From positions 117,001 to 181,000 of the forward strand of contig VWPU01019009.1 of the NCBI GenBank assembly GCA_013398955.1: a stretch of DNA of 64,000 bases. The letters are read 5' to 3'. Below, piece after piece: positions 26,901 to 39,016 of the stretch; the stretch's first letter is position 1; the number at the start of each line of letters is the position of its first letter. This DNA is from Callaeas wilsoni. Taxonomy: Eukaryota; Chordata; Aves; Passeriformes; Callaeidae. The notes beneath the pieces were generated by a model. It did no database searches. It saw only the letters and a program-made list of their open reading frames with translations, and was not told the origin of the DNA. The position numbers were made by a program, and so were the translations under genes.

Positions 26901-28419
26901 CAGTAGGGTAGAGGATCTGTTCTCCTGTGCATCAGTACAAGTCCAGAGAAACTCTGGTAAGGTTGCAGAAGTAAATGAGATCACAAACTGACTTGTGTTC
27001 ATGACCAGTTAAACTTTAACAAAGACCTGAAATAGTAGGACCACTCTGAGGTAAAAGGTTGAAGTGATGAAAAAGTGGCTGAAGAGGAATGGATGGTGAA
27101 AATATGGAACAAGTAGAGCCCTAGTGTGGATGGAAACAATATTTGAGGTCTGCAATCAAAATTGCTATGGCTAGATCCAATGAAGGATACAGGTGTCTGG
27201 GGGGAGAAAAGGGAGGAGGAATGCTCAAATTGTTTGAGGTACTTGCAACCAAGCCTGGTATTTCCCAAACTCATTTGGTACCTCACTATCGAACCTCAGC
27301 ATTCCTGGGCTTCTATGCAGTTCACCCTCACCACCATCTCACACATGCTGACCTCTCAGTACCTATTTCATGCTCAGCTGAGTGGCAACTCCAAACTAGG
27401 AATCCTAGCACAAAGGTCTCATGAAGGGCTCAGTCTAGTCAATACACTCTGAATACACCTCAGCACTGAACTTCATGCAGAACACCACACACAGGATCCT
27501 GTGCCTTCTAGGGGAGTCCAATATCTTCTACACTAACCAGCAGTTCACTTTTATCAGCTTTGGGACTTAATTCTGGTGGCACAACCCACGTGAGCAGACA
27601 GCATCCCCTGAAGCAAAAAGCTGTCTCCACCCTCATCCATCATCAGGCACCACTGCGGCAGCCAGAGCTGGGGAGATGGGCATGCAGGCTGCTCTCCAGT
27701 CTGCATTAGAGCTGCATGAGGAGGTTTCACATGGTAATTTAGAAAGGCTCCCTACAGGAACAGTTCTAGTGATACTCCCCATCTCCTCCAGGAACAATCA
27801 GATGACAGTGCCACCTGGGCTGGCATTAGCCTACAAGCCACTGGTGTAGCTAGTCATGCCCAGCAAATTTCACACCTGCTCATTCATTAGGAGAGATGAG
27901 CTAGAGGTTCTCCTCCAGACCTCTGTTATCTCTGCTAGGCAGACAAAGTAAGTCTAAGATATGTCATTCAGCCTTGTGCTTCAGGAGCACCAGTGGGACA
28001 AGGGGGTCTTTGTTTCCATTCCTCTTCTGTGTTTTATCTGATATGAAGTGCCTGGATAGCTCAGTGAGCAAGGACACACACAAATTCACAAGAAATGATG
28101 AAGCACTCAAAGAAGAAATCAGGTCCCTGAGTAGGAAAGTGCACATAGGCAACAAATTTTTTATACGAACTGCAGTGCAGCCAAAAGTAAAGTCACTCAT
28201 TAGAGGACAAATCTTTCAGGTCATCCTCACAGGTTAATGGAGCCCTTAGAAGCAGTGAGTCTGCAGGGAGGCCAGGGAAGATAACCAAACAGGAGGAAAT
28301 GCTTGCTTCAACAAAAGGAGTCCTTGTGTGTATGAACCTGGGAACTCTGGATGCTATGGACAAAGTCTGTAACTGTTCTCAGTTTGAAAGTGTCCTGGCC
28401 TCACACGTACAAATCAAGA
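23988..28419. other. Gene-free stretch with small local repeats
   Basis: No gene is recognised. A GC-richer stretch at 24380-24620 and a T/G-rich tract at 24732-24763 stand out in composition. At 26121-26185 a partial duplication with a 36-bp period repeats GCTTTGTCTCAA followed three bases later by TTATCT. Open frames are short and lack domains. Confidence 0.5.
26121..26185. repeat. Imperfect two-copy tandem duplication, 36-bp period
   Basis: The core GCTTTGTCTCAA occurs at 26125 and again at 26161. Each core is followed by three variable bases and TTATCT. The copies differ elsewhere, so this is an old local duplication and not an active microsatellite. Confidence 0.6.
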
Positions 28420-28850
28420 GGTTTCAGATTAGAGTTCAATGAATGACTGAGGACTGGAAAACATGTCTTACAGCAAGAGTTTCCAAAAGTTGAAGCTCTT
28501 CAGTAGAGCAAAGGGAAAGGCTTGTATAGGTGTAATTTAGGAGTACCAGTATTTGAAGCAAAACTTTGGAGTGGGCTCTCACACACATCTGTCTAGACGA
28601 TCTGCCTTAGAAATAAGGCATGTGGTTTCAGCAAAGAGGAGAAATTAACTGCTGGAACAATTTACATGGAGCAGAGGGTAGATTCTTTATCACTGTGCTT
28701 AATTTAATTAAACTTGGCTGGTTTATGCAAAGAAAATCAATAGTTCAAACAGGAACAAATGCTGGGAAACCCTTTGATCCATGTTATGCAGAAGGACGTG
28801 AGATGATTAATTCTGGGTATCAGTCAATGAAAAGTGGGTCATGCTGCGTT
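28420..28850 (+). mobile_element. Ancient CR1 LINE 3' fragment
   Basis: Several blocks match, in order, the 3' region of old amniote CR1 subfamilies familiar from turtles and crocodilians. GGGCTCT...TCTGTCTAGACGA and CTTAGAAATAAGGCATGTGG come first. AAATTAACTGCTGGAACAATTTACATGG then covers the usual TTAACC.TTGGAACAATTTACC position. AGATTCTTTATCACT and CCTTTGATCCATGTTATGCAG follow, ending in a degraded GATGATTAATTCTGG tail. Substitutions and small gaps are spread throughout, and no ORF2 frame survives at useful length. It is therefore much older than the CR1 copies at 4.5 and 12.6 kb. Both boundaries are approximate. Confidence 0.72.
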
Positions 28851-30129
28851 CTGCTGCCCCTTCACTCTCCATCCCTCAGCACCAGGGCTATGAGCAGTGG
28901 CAGCCTAGTGAAGAATCTCCAGCAATGCCTTCTTCTACCCTAAGACAGGGAATCCAGGACCAGCAGGAGTGGGAGAGAGAGATAGGCAAGAAGATTTCAG
29001 TGCAGGAACAGAGCTTGGAAATTCAGGAATTAATACCATGTTTTCCTTGGGTTGCATAACTAATTGTTGAGCAAGAGAAGAGTGCAGATGTGGGCTCATA
29101 GGATCTAGAATAAATTAATTAGAAATTAAGAGTCTGAGGGCCAGCTGGAAACTTCCTATTCTCAGGAGGCCATCAAATGTTCTTAAAGAAGAGGGTATCA
29201 CTCTCTGTCCATCCAGAAGAACCGGCAACACACATTGTCTGCCTTTCTCTCTTTCATACACAGGGAAAAAAAAAAAAGAAACATAGACTTTTCAAAAATA
29301 CCTCAAGATATTAAAATCATTCCCATGATTCGGACAGTGCAGAGTTTTCTTTACTTCTGGGGTTTAGAGTCCTGTGTGAGATCCAAGCCCTACAAGACAG
29401 GCAGTGATCCCCTCTGACCAACCTTGAGTATGCTGTCTCATGCCTTTGTGATGCAGTGATCTCTCTTGGTAAGCTCTGTGTTCGTGTGTGTATGTGTGTG
29501 TTTCTTCCCAAGCTACTCTTTGCATATCTTCCAGGAGATGCGAAAGCAAAATGAGCTCAAAACCAGTGCAAATTGCCTATAAGGTAGTCAGAATATTCAC
29601 TATTCCTTACAAATCAAAAAAACCCCTCTGCCTGTTTTCACAGCGTTAACACAGCACTAGCGTAACGGTTCAGCCAACAAAATTTGTCAAAGAGCCAGTC
29701 CAAATTAAACAAAATATTTCATCCTTGAGTACTCAAATCTACCATTTCTTTAAGGAATAGCACTTCATTAGAGTAATCTTCAGTGCATTAGTCTCCTTGG
29801 ACAACGATATTACAAATCCCAGCACAAAATTAAAATAAAACCCTACACAAGCTGTGAAAGCTCATGCCTGCATTTGCTCACGTCTCTGACCTCTCTGTTG
29901 CTCATCCCGGGCACAAGATGTATGTCAGCCGTTTGAATTTGCACTCCAGGCTTTATCAAACTATCCGTCTCACCATCCCGACCCTGAACTGGAAGACGTA
30001 CTGTCTTCAGGACATTCTGCAAGTCACCAGTAGTGTTGCAACAGGCTGCTCCACCTTTATGTTGCTGGACAGGTAGATAAAGAACACAGCCCATGCTCCC
30101 ATCTGGATAAAGAGAAGCTTTAGAAAGGA
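28851..30129. other. Gene-free stretch, simple repeats only
   Basis: Contains an A12 run near 29267 and a GT-rich microsatellite at 29477-29503. No exon or transposon is recognised between the two old CR1 fragments. Confidence 0.5.
29477..29503. repeat. Imperfect (TG)n microsatellite
   Basis: TGTGTTCGTGTGTGTATGTG and following TG units. It is interrupted by TTC and TA, so it is probably of low mutability. Confidence 0.8.
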
Positions 30130-30258
30130 CAAGGAAGCACTGGCACATGTTGCCTGCAGCACTGGTGGAGTCTTTAAGAACTGGTTTGACTGACATCTGT
30201 CAGGATGCAGGATACAGGCTCAGTTCATTCTGCCTTCCAACACTATTTTTCTGACTCT
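30130..30258 (+). mobile_element. Old CR1 LINE 3' fragment
   Basis: Plus-strand sequence follows the CR1 3' order. GCACTGGCACATGTTGCCTG is followed by GTGGAGTCTTTAAGAACTGG, then TTTGACTGACATCTGTCAGG, and a GCTCAGTTCATTCTGCC block. A shortened tail CCTTCCAACACTATTTTTCTGACTCT ends it. The usual GGACTAGATGACC segment just before the tail is missing, so an internal deletion is likely. It is about 130 bp, diverged and non-functional. A different CR1 subfamily from the 28.4-kb fragment seems likely from the ACATCTGTCAGG block. Confidence 0.68.
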
Positions 30259-30425
30259 AGGATGAAATTCTGCTCCTGACAAACCGTTAAGCTTATCTGC
30301 CTGTTCCCTGCAACCTGGGAAACTGAGGAGACACACTTTGGCAACAGGCATTGAGGAAAGGGATTGCAAGTCATGTTAATCACCTTAGAAGAATATCTGG
30401 CCCTTATCTACTACTGTCCAGATAC

Positions 30426-30450
30426 TGTCGGTCATTGGTATTGACCGACA
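30426..30450. promoter_or_regulatory. CpG-containing 9-bp palindrome upstream of CpG island
   Basis: TGTCGGTCA (30426-30434) and TGACCGACA (30442-30450) are exact reverse complements separated by TTGGTAT. TGACC/GGTCA is the half-site core recognised by many nuclear receptors, here in an inverted half-site arrangement with wide spacing. The presence of CpG in otherwise CpG-poor DNA, about 500 bp from a CpG island, supports a possible regulatory role. That role is inference only. Confidence 0.35.
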
Positions 30451-30950
30451 TTTGAATCTTCAAACCCCGAAACGAGCAACAGCTTTCAGACTTTTACGAC
30501 TTGCATTATTTTTAGCCGCTTACACAGTCCTCATGATTGATCTGCCTGCAGTGGCTCTGCTTGCAAGCCCCGAGGGAGGGGAGAGGAGGGGGTTCACGGA
30601 GACACACATTTCCATGGGTGATAAGCTCGCATCTGTTTTTAACAGTAAAATGGCAGCTCGTTGTGAAATCCTGTCGGAGCATACCTTTTAAATGCCAAAC
30701 AAGCACAGCATCAGCAGCACATAAAGAAATATTTGAAAGGCCCTGGCGGGAAGCCAAGAGAACGTGGCTAATGTTTCACCTAACCTCACCCCCTCGCTCG
30801 CTGGCTGGCTGTGCCCCGGCAGCCCTGCCTGTGTGACGTGAGCCTCCGAGCTCCGGCAGGCAGCTGCTCCTTGACTGCCTGCACTGTCTGCCCTGCTGGC
30901 AGCAGGACAAGGGAAACAAAGAGTCTAAAACATAAAGCAGCAGAGCTCAG

Positions 30951-31097
30951 GAGCGGCGTTGCCGGGAGGACAGCGAGCCCTCCCTGACGGCAGGGCCGGA
31001 GCGCGGCCTCTCCCGGGGGCAGCCACCCGCGGAGCCACCCGCGCTCCGGCCGGGCCGCACCGCGCCCTGCGGGAGGGGCCCGGCACCGGGCAGGCAC
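30951..31097. promoter_or_regulatory. CpG island, candidate promoter
   Basis: This is a compact GC-rich block with about twenty CpG dinucleotides in roughly 150 bp, while the surrounding tens of kilobases are CpG-depleted. It contains CCGCGG-, CCCGGG- and GGGCCG-type strings expected of an unmethylated promoter or first exon. Flanking DNA from about 30420 to 31700 also has more CpG than background. A CATAAAG string at 30931, just upstream on the plus strand, is only a weak TATA candidate. Long frames open through it on both strands (30786-31115 minus, 30959-31261 plus), but these are Pro/Arg/Gly/Ala-rich products of GC content with no recognised domain. Direction of transcription and the gene served cannot be told from the sequence. 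Confidence 0.6.
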
Positions 31098-31140
31098 AAA
31101 ATGCGGCTCTTTCACAGCAGGCCGGCCTCAGTGGGGGACG

Positions 31141-34100
31141 GTGTGGGAAAAACTTGTCAGGCTGTGCCTCTCCTTGCGAAAAACCCACTTCCACTCCTCA
31201 GCCTCCAGTCGCCTGTCCTTTCCATGCACCTAGTAATTTGCCTCCTCTTTCACACCCCTGAATACCTTCCCTTTAGCACAGAACCGTTTATTTTTCAATA
31301 ATCTGTATTAAAAGTAATTATCCAGAAGCCTGTCCCAGCAGTCCAGCTCTGGAATTCTTGTTTTCTCTGAGTTATTCCTGTGTCCTTATTTTGTAAAATT
31401 AGTACCCACCGCAGATACAAAAACGTGCAGAAGGCCTGCTCTCGGCCTGTTGCTATCGCTGGCTGGCAGCTCAAGTTGAAAATGGAGCTGACAAGCCCAA
31501 TATGCCAAGAGAAACATTCTGCATGCAGGAATTTGGACTTATTGGATGTGAATAGTGTTAATTATTGATTGATCGTATTCTCCTCCGTTCAAGTGAGAAT
31601 TTTAGAACTGTCCTTTCACCTGCCTTAAAGTGTAAACCGTGGTTAATGGGGTAGTAGAGGCACAAAGCTTTCCAGAGGATTTAGAGAAAACCCTCTTTGC
31701 GTACCATCAACCCAAGTGACAAAAGTATTTCAGATCCTAAATAAAAAGAAGCAAGACATATTTTTTTTGCTAGGTGCAGACCAAAAGCTTGCGTTTAAGC
31801 CATAAATCATCAGCAATATGGTCTCATGACATACGCAGGAATATAGTGGCAAAGCAGTTACCCAATGGCAGCAAAACAGAAATACAGATCAGAGACTAGT
31901 AGGAGACTAAAACCAAATGTGATTCTTCTTGCAAAGAACATATGAACTGAATGGAAGAAAAAGACCTAAAAATTAATAAACAGTTTGGACAAAACCAGAC
32001 ACAGAATTAAAATCAACTTAATTTTTGAAGGTTTGGATTTGTTTGCTTATTTGATTACTAGATTTCTTTTTGATCCAGCTGTTTTTCATTTTGGTTAGCT
32101 TCATTTTGAGGCAAAACTGATGAAACTCTACAAGAAGGGAAGTTCTTGTGGTTTTTCAGGGGCATCCAGAAGCAGAGTGATGGAAAATCAACAATAGACA
32201 GGAAAGACTGGAAAGTGTGCGTCTTTTCCCAAACTCTCCCTAGTTCTGCAGACTGATGGTAAATCATGACATACAGACTTTTCTTTGGATTGTAGAGGCT
32301 GTATACAGATTTTGTGTAAGCACAGGGAGATGTTGTGATAAACTCCTAGAGAGTGCCAAAACTGAATTGCCTTTGGAGCACAATGATCCATCCCTTTCCA
32401 ACTCCCCTCCTTGTGCTCCTTCCAAGGTCTCCAGTCTTTGTGCTCCATCAGCCATAGGACTCTCCTTGTGTTCAACCAGAAGGGCTGGAGACAAGTGTCT
32501 GTGCTCTCTTCCCTGCTTGGGCATGCATATCATGTCAGTATCTGGCTGGCTTTAACATAGGTCAGAGGTTGCATTAGCATTGTGTAAGTTTGGGTCAATC
32601 TCAAACACAATAGAACTACCATTTTTTAAAATTCCACTTCTTAGTAAAAAAGCCTGAGTGCCAGAGAAAGTGCATTGCTCTAGATCGTGTTTTATTTAAG
32701 CTGTTTCTCTTTGTGTTGTCACAGGTACTTTCTGTAGCAAAACTATGCATATGTGAGTCTGTCTATCAGTCTGTCTAGTGAAAATATGTTAAATTTGTTT
32801 TACAGGCTAATCAACACAGACTTTTGAACACAGTCTAGACTCTTCTCATCCAACTGCTCTGCACATGCAAAAAGGAAACAGAATGATCTCTGAGCCTTGG
32901 ACTGGCTATGCCCACTCAGGACCACTCAGTGCACCAGTTACCAGCATCAGAAAAGGAGAGGAAATGTTCAGGAGCTCACCCCGTCCCATCTCCAGGCAGG
33001 TACAGAACAAGCAGGACATGAGGAAAAGGCAGTGTGTAGAGACTGACCTGTACCCTGAGAAAAAAATTCCACATGTTTTCCCATGCAGATTGTGGAAGTG
33101 TTTTGAGCAATGGATGAAAATTACTTTCCCCCCTGCTCCCACCCAGCCAAGTGCAGCTGAACCCTCAATTTCATTGAGCCTGCATATTCCTTCTGCCTGT
33201 GATGCACATAACCTGCCACCACTCAGGTATGGCTCTGCTTTGCGATCCATAATGCATAAGCAGAGATGCAGGAAAAGCTCTTGCCTTTGCTTCACAGAAA
33301 GAGGACTGATTTGCCTGAGGTCGTAAATTTCAGAGAGAACTCAGCCTATAAAGCAATGACTAAAAGTTTAACCATATTTCTTCTATCATTAATATTCATC
33401 AAGTAGCAACTGACCGGATCTTCAGCTGGCTAAAATCACCTTACCTTTAAATCTCTGAGGAGATGTGAGCCACTTGTTCTGTCTCTGGGCTTAACCCTGT
33501 AAGTGTCAAATGGATTCGTTTCTGGAGTTGTGCAGAGCCTTTGATGCCCCCCGACCTTGCTTGTTTCCCCAGCCAGCAGCAGAGGACGTGGGGGTATGTG
33601 TGCACCGCAGGCAGGATGTGCATGGGATGCGTGCTGCCTGGGGTGCACGCGGGGCCTGAGGGATGCCGTGGAGGGCTCAGCAGATCCCCTGGGGACACCT
33701 AGGGACCTCTCTCGTCCCACTGCTTACACAACACTACTAAATACAGTGGGGACATGTTTCTGGATCACACTGAAACGCCCTGGAACTCTCTTTCCAGCTG
33801 TCACATGCAAGAAAGCCTCTTTCTTATACCACTCTTACAAAAATAAAGCAATAACACAGGATAAATCCTACTTTCCTTTATACTCAAATCTGAGATAACT
33901 GTGATAGTTTCAGGAGGGGAGCTTACATTTCTGCATCTTTCCACTTCCAGAAGAAAACTATTTTCTCTACTTAAGTAGGGAGCAGAGAATCCCAGATATG
34001 TCTGCAGCTATGTGATTAATCAGTAGCTGATGTGCAATACCATGAGAGGAAAATCTGTGGAGGGGCTAAAAAGTAAAAAAAAAAGCAATTGGGAGTGGGG

Positions 34101-35061
34101 TAGGAGATTGGGTGGGCATAAAATATGATACTTTATTTCATTCCTTTAATAATTTGAAAATTAAATGTAACTAAATGCAACCTTCAATCACTTCCTTTAA
34201 AAGGCCCAAAATATATAATTTTGAAAAGAGTTACTTTAACAATTTAAAAAATATTTCTTAAGGCTGTTCAGTGAATTCAGTAAAATATTCTCAATATTTT
34301 CAGTCAAGTCAGGACTGCATTTGGGTCTTAGTACATAAATCTGAAAAAAAAATATTAAGGTGAAAAAAGAAATCCAATTTTGGTTTGGGATTAAAAAGCA
34401 GAAGTGTTTTATTTCTGTGGATATCATCAGGTTTTATGCTCCTTTATTGTTCTTACATCAAAGGACTAAAAGATTTAATTTCATTACCTTTTGGTAGACC
34501 TTTCATGTCCTACTTTGCTTTTCACTTTACAAATTGAACCCCCAATCATTTGTGAGTTATTTCAGAATATTTCTCGAAGTTGTGACAATGAAATTACTGG
34601 GAATTTTTTAATCAGTGCAATTGAATATATCTTGCCTTTTAATCAGTCATTGGTTTCCTAGACTACTTGCTCAACTTAAGTATTCAGCAAGCATTTTTAA
34701 GAGAAACAATTGTTTCTTAAATTATATATATATATATACCTCATTCCATCTGCTATGGATGGAAAAACCCAAGAACATGATTTCTGAGACCACCCAAAAA
34801 GTCATGGAGGAAAAGAAAAGGAAGACTAGAGTTGTGAACCTTCATGTTATTTTTGTATTGTGAGCTTTATTTGTACAGCTCAGAATCCAGCCATCTGAGG
34901 AGTTTACTGTGCTCTCATGAAAAACATATTTGTACTACAAAGCAGTATGTTTCCAGCTTCCTAAGCAAAGTTTAACGCCATATTTCTTCCTCTGTGGATT
35001 TAATGGTCTGCCAGAAGTGTAAGGATACAACTTTAAAAAAAAATAAATTATGTCTTTAGTT
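31141..35061. other. Gene-free stretch downstream of CpG island
   Basis: The first 500 bp (to about 31700) keep scattered CpGs and varied, non-repetitive sequence, which could be conserved regulatory DNA or a 5' untranslated/first-intron region. The rest is AT-rich. A GC-richer patch at 33540-33720 opens unremarkable frames, and a TA microsatellite sits at 34722-34738. No exon is identified. Confidence 0.45.
34722..34738. repeat. Short (TA)n microsatellite
   Basis: About eight uninterrupted TA dinucleotides, flanked by AAAT and CC. Confidence 0.85.
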
Positions 35062-35207
35062 GACCCTGAGATTAGCTCAGTGGGTTAGAGCAGGGTGCTA
35101 ATAACACCAAGGCTGTGGGCCCAGTCCCAGCATGAGCCATTCACTTAAGAGTTGGACTTGATGATCCTTGTGGGTCCCTTTCAACTCAGAATATTTTATG
35201 ATCTTAG
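35062..35207 (+). mobile_element. tRNA-Ile-derived SINE with CR1 tail (TguSINE1-like)
   Basis: The 5' part (about 35062-35138) is a tRNA-Ile pseudo-sequence: ATTAGCTCAGTGGGTTAGAG, then GGTGCTAATAACACCAAGG with anticodon AAT at 35100-35102. The pol III A box TAGCTCAGTGG (35073-35083) fits TRGYNNARNNG. The B box (about 35118-35128, GGCCCAGTCCC) is decayed relative to GGTTCGATCCC. The 3' part (35151-35207), GTTGGACTTGATGATCCTTG...TCAACTCAGAATATTTTATGAT, is a CR1 3' tail. This head-and-tail plan is that of TguSINE1, a SINE family described from passerine birds and mobilised by CR1 machinery. The acceptor-stem ends and B box are degraded, so this is an old fixed copy and not a tRNA gene. CTTTAGT/CTTAGT strings on the two sides could be a degraded target duplication, but this is weak. 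Confidence 0.88.
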
Positions 35208-38200
35208 TCCATTTTTTAGCTTTTGGTACACATTTCTTTCAACCCTCTTTTGTTTCAAGTCAATGTACTAAAAAGTTTTTCTGCATAGGCTACAAATGAA
35301 CAGGTGGTTGAAAGACGTATTTAATTACCTTCAGTAGAATTGTCATCTTTGCTATCATCTGGTACCAAGCAACACTGGACATTTTACTCTACTGAAGAAT
35401 TTCCAGTCTTTATCAAGCCAGACTCCAGGCATGCTTTTCAGCAGAGAAGAATTAAAAAGGGAGGACCCTGTGCAAAGGAACCACAATTTATCAGTGTAAA
35501 ACCTACAATAAATTAAAACAGTTTTCTCTGAGTCATTTTAGCTATCAGAGGAGCTTCCACACCATTTTGTCATGCTAAGATACATTCCTAATTAATCACT
35601 GCATGCACATGCACATGTCTCTGCACTTGATCAAATGAACAGTTCTTGACAGCTACATTCTCATGCACCCTTTGCTCCCCAAACTTACGAGCCTTTCACA
35701 GGATGTTTAGACAGGAGGAAGGAGTGCAGGACACCAGCATGACAGTGCTTATGACAGTCTGGGGGCTACATGATTCTGCTTTTCAAAAGGGGATATTTCT
35801 CATTATTCTATCCACTGCTTTGCACTCCAGTTGTGACAGAAAAGGAGAAAGCCCAGGCAAAGAGAAGGAAACAAGACAGAGGTCACTGCAACTACAGGTA
35901 GTCAAAAAACCCAGGTGATAGCTGCATCCCATTCTTCTCCAGGGAAAGGCAGTATGAAGAGTGACCCTGCCCTTTTGGAGACTTTGACCTTTCTGTAAGT
36001 TTACAGGTGTTAGAGGAAATCTAGATGAGTAGAAACCCTTCCAGCCTCAGTCCCAGTCAGCTGTCAGGTTGTTTGGCCAGTGGAGATTTCATTTAGAAGA
36101 GGAAGAGATACACTGAAAATAGATATGAATAGGACAAGAGTTATATGATACACCAATTTTGGATTATATTATTTTGCAATGGATCCACAGGAAATTCTTC
36201 GAGGCCTTGAACCACAAAGTACACAGCTCTGCTCTTTAGTTGGGAAGTGCCTCTTCACTGGTGCAGAATCAAACACAGGGTGTCTGGGCAGGCACCTCCT
36301 CCAAAAAAGCTGCTTTGCCTGCAATGTGCAGACTGAAATTGAGCCCTATGTGTGCCTGCAGTTCTCTCTTACATTTGCAGATTGCTGTTGCACTGCAAAA
36401 TGCATTCAGATCCACGGTTGCTTCTTCTAAGGATAAGCTTCTTCTCAAGGGCCGTAGACTATGCATGTTGAAATGTTTCTGTGGTCTGATCTGGACCATT
36501 TAGCATATGAAAGATCAGCTGTACTATAACCCAATGGCATTACTGGTATGGTAAGCCACTGTACCTTTTCTATTGATTTTGTCTTAGTCTGTGTCTGCAG
36601 ATACAAAATTAATCTGCTCTGCACTGTATGTGCCCTGTGCATACATGTGACTGCAGTGCTGGCTGGTATCTCTGGGGACCTGGAGGCCAGGGAGAGCAGG
36701 CACATGAGAAGCATCCTGGTCAATACAGATGTGGGAAGTGCAGCCAGTAGTTCTGGAATAAGAATAAAATCATATTTAATTCTGTTTCTACACATAGCAG
36801 TGTGCAGGGACAATGGCTCCCTTTTTGTGTCATACGTATCACCTGCAGAAGTGAGCTACAGGGGAGGGGGAGCACAGGTTGGGCAAGAGACAGGAGCATT
36901 GCCAGAATTGCAGTCCTGGTCCCTGCCATCTGGGATGCCTCCACCTGGTCTCAATGCAAGAGTGCATCCCTGCCCTTCCACCAACATCAGTATCCTTACA
37001 GCAACTGGGTCCAAACTTCACCTCCCCAAACTTCAGGAATTTGAGAAAGACCAAGAAACGACTTGAGCAGTAAATTTCCAAAGCTCATCAAGAGCCCATC
37101 ACTTCACACAACTTTTAATATAAACATCCCTCTGCAGAATTCAATCAAGCAAAGACATAATTTTCTCTCATTTGTGACTTCTAAAAAATCATGAACGTTT
37201 GAAAAAGCTGTTTTAAGTTCTGGCAAATTAAGAACACAATCAACCACAGAAAGTCAGTCTGGAGGCTTTGTTATGACAAAATACTTTTGGCTAATGAAAA
37301 TATTTCTGCTAGATTCTGACTCCCTCAAACATTTTGAATGTTTCAGATACCATTAAAGAAAATTCTGAAGTAAAATAATGGTGAATCAAAGGTACTGAAA
37401 AGAAATCAAAGTGACAATTTAGTTTTTAACAAAGTACTTTATTGAACATTTCTATATTACACAAACATTCTGCAGAATTTCCATGGTTTTGTGAACCGAT
37501 TCATGGTTGCTACAGCAGCTCTCTCCATTTAAACTGAGCTTTTTTCTTCATTTTCATTCATTCAGTCACTGAGAGCTGAAACTACACAGAATGAACCAGG
37601 AAAGTCTGAGAACATGATTATTGAAAGATTGAAAAAGTAGTTTTGGATGGCCTTGTGTTTTCTTTTTTTCTTCTACTTTGCTCCATAGGAAAAGTCTTTA
37701 ATGAGAGCAACTTTCTGCTGTTCTGGTTCAGGAGAGTTTCTGAATATTTCTGGTTTCAGTTTCCTGAGCATTAGGACTCCTGTCTTATTATTCTATTCTG
37801 AAATGAATTGAACAAGTCAAAGTGATTCTTATAACACTGAATTTGGGACTGAAATTATCTGACTTGTAATAATGTCAACCTTTTCTTGAACCGAAGCTGT
37901 CTTTCACAATCATAATGGAAACAGGCAGTATCTCAAAAGAATGGATCAATTCATCCCTGTGGGGATGGTTCTGATTTCACAGATAACAATGGAAATCAGA
38001 GGCAAGAAAAACTTTAGAGACATTAGTATTAAATGACTGTAAGTAAAAGCAAGATTAATTTTTACATTTTAAGATAAACAAATATGCACATTAAGAATTG
38101 TCTTCAGTTAGGAGTATTATACTGGCAGTAGTCATCTTGCTTGAAATGTAGCAAGACTGATTACAGAAGAAGGTCAGGAGCTGGAATTTTACAGTTATTT

Positions 38201-38924
38201 TTGTATCTTATGCAAATTTCCTTTCTAGCAGTTGCTGTCTGGTATTTATTTGCTTTGTTAAAAGCAAACAGAGAAAAATAATTAAATACATAATAATGAT
38301 TCAGAAGTTGAATAAAAATAAACTCCAAATTTGCTAAAGCTAAACAGGAGGGGAAACAAGGCATGTTAATGTGCGCACCCAACGTCAAGATGGAAAGAGC
38401 CATTCTAAGCTATTACACTGCCCCCATAAAGAATCTCTGAACAGGCACACTTTACTCTTCATGTGGAGGGAAAAAACCCTGAACAGGAGAATTACAACTG
38501 AAAGTGTACCATTTCAAATACACCAGGTGCATGCTTTTGCACAAAGTGTGCAAAAATATTCTATCTGCTGGGCCTGTTGCCATTATTTATTGTCCTCTAG
38601 GAATCAGTCCTTTCACTGAATCAGGATGACCATGGGTTTTATACACCTTCATCAAATAAATTGAACAGAAATCATCACACTGGAAGAAGGTAAACATCAT
38701 TTGAGTTAAGGGGCATGATAGCAAAAAGTGGAAGAAATCATCCCCACAAGACAGTTCCAATTTCTATCTTTTCCAGCAATGTTTTCCCAGACCAATATTA
38801 TTAGCACATATTAATGAAGTGATTTTTTAAACAGTTTTATATCATATGACTTTTTTCAGAAATTGTTTAATCTGACCTTGGCTTGGCTTGATTTGTCTTT
38901 TTTCAGTTTCTAGGGAATTTTCCA
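35208..38924. other. Gene-free stretch, no feature recognised
   Basis: AT-rich, CpG-poor sequence. The longest open frame (36548-37066) has no domain, signal or compositional bias typical of coding DNA and overlaps others on both strands. No transposon was recognised by eye. Confidence 0.5.
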
Positions 38925-39016
38925 GGGGGGGGCTGTTTGTTTGTTTTGGTTGGGGTGTTTTGTTGGTTTTTTGATTTTTTGCTTTGGTTTTGGTTGATTG
39001 GTTGGTTGGATTTTTT
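38925..39016. repeat. T/G-rich low-complexity tract (TTTTGG-like)
   Basis: Runs of GTTTG, TTTTGG and TTGGTTGG over about 90 bp, starting with a G8 run. The plus strand is almost entirely T and G. It resembles the reverse complement of the A/C tract at 42997-43096. Confidence 0.8.

Noticed and set aside
35062..35138. Functional tRNA-Ile gene
   Set aside because: B box and acceptor ends are degraded and the sequence continues into a CR1 tail, so it is a SINE head.
36548..37066. 172-codon plus-strand frame
   Set aside because: No recognisable family, signal peptide or intron-exon logic; overlapping frames on both strands.
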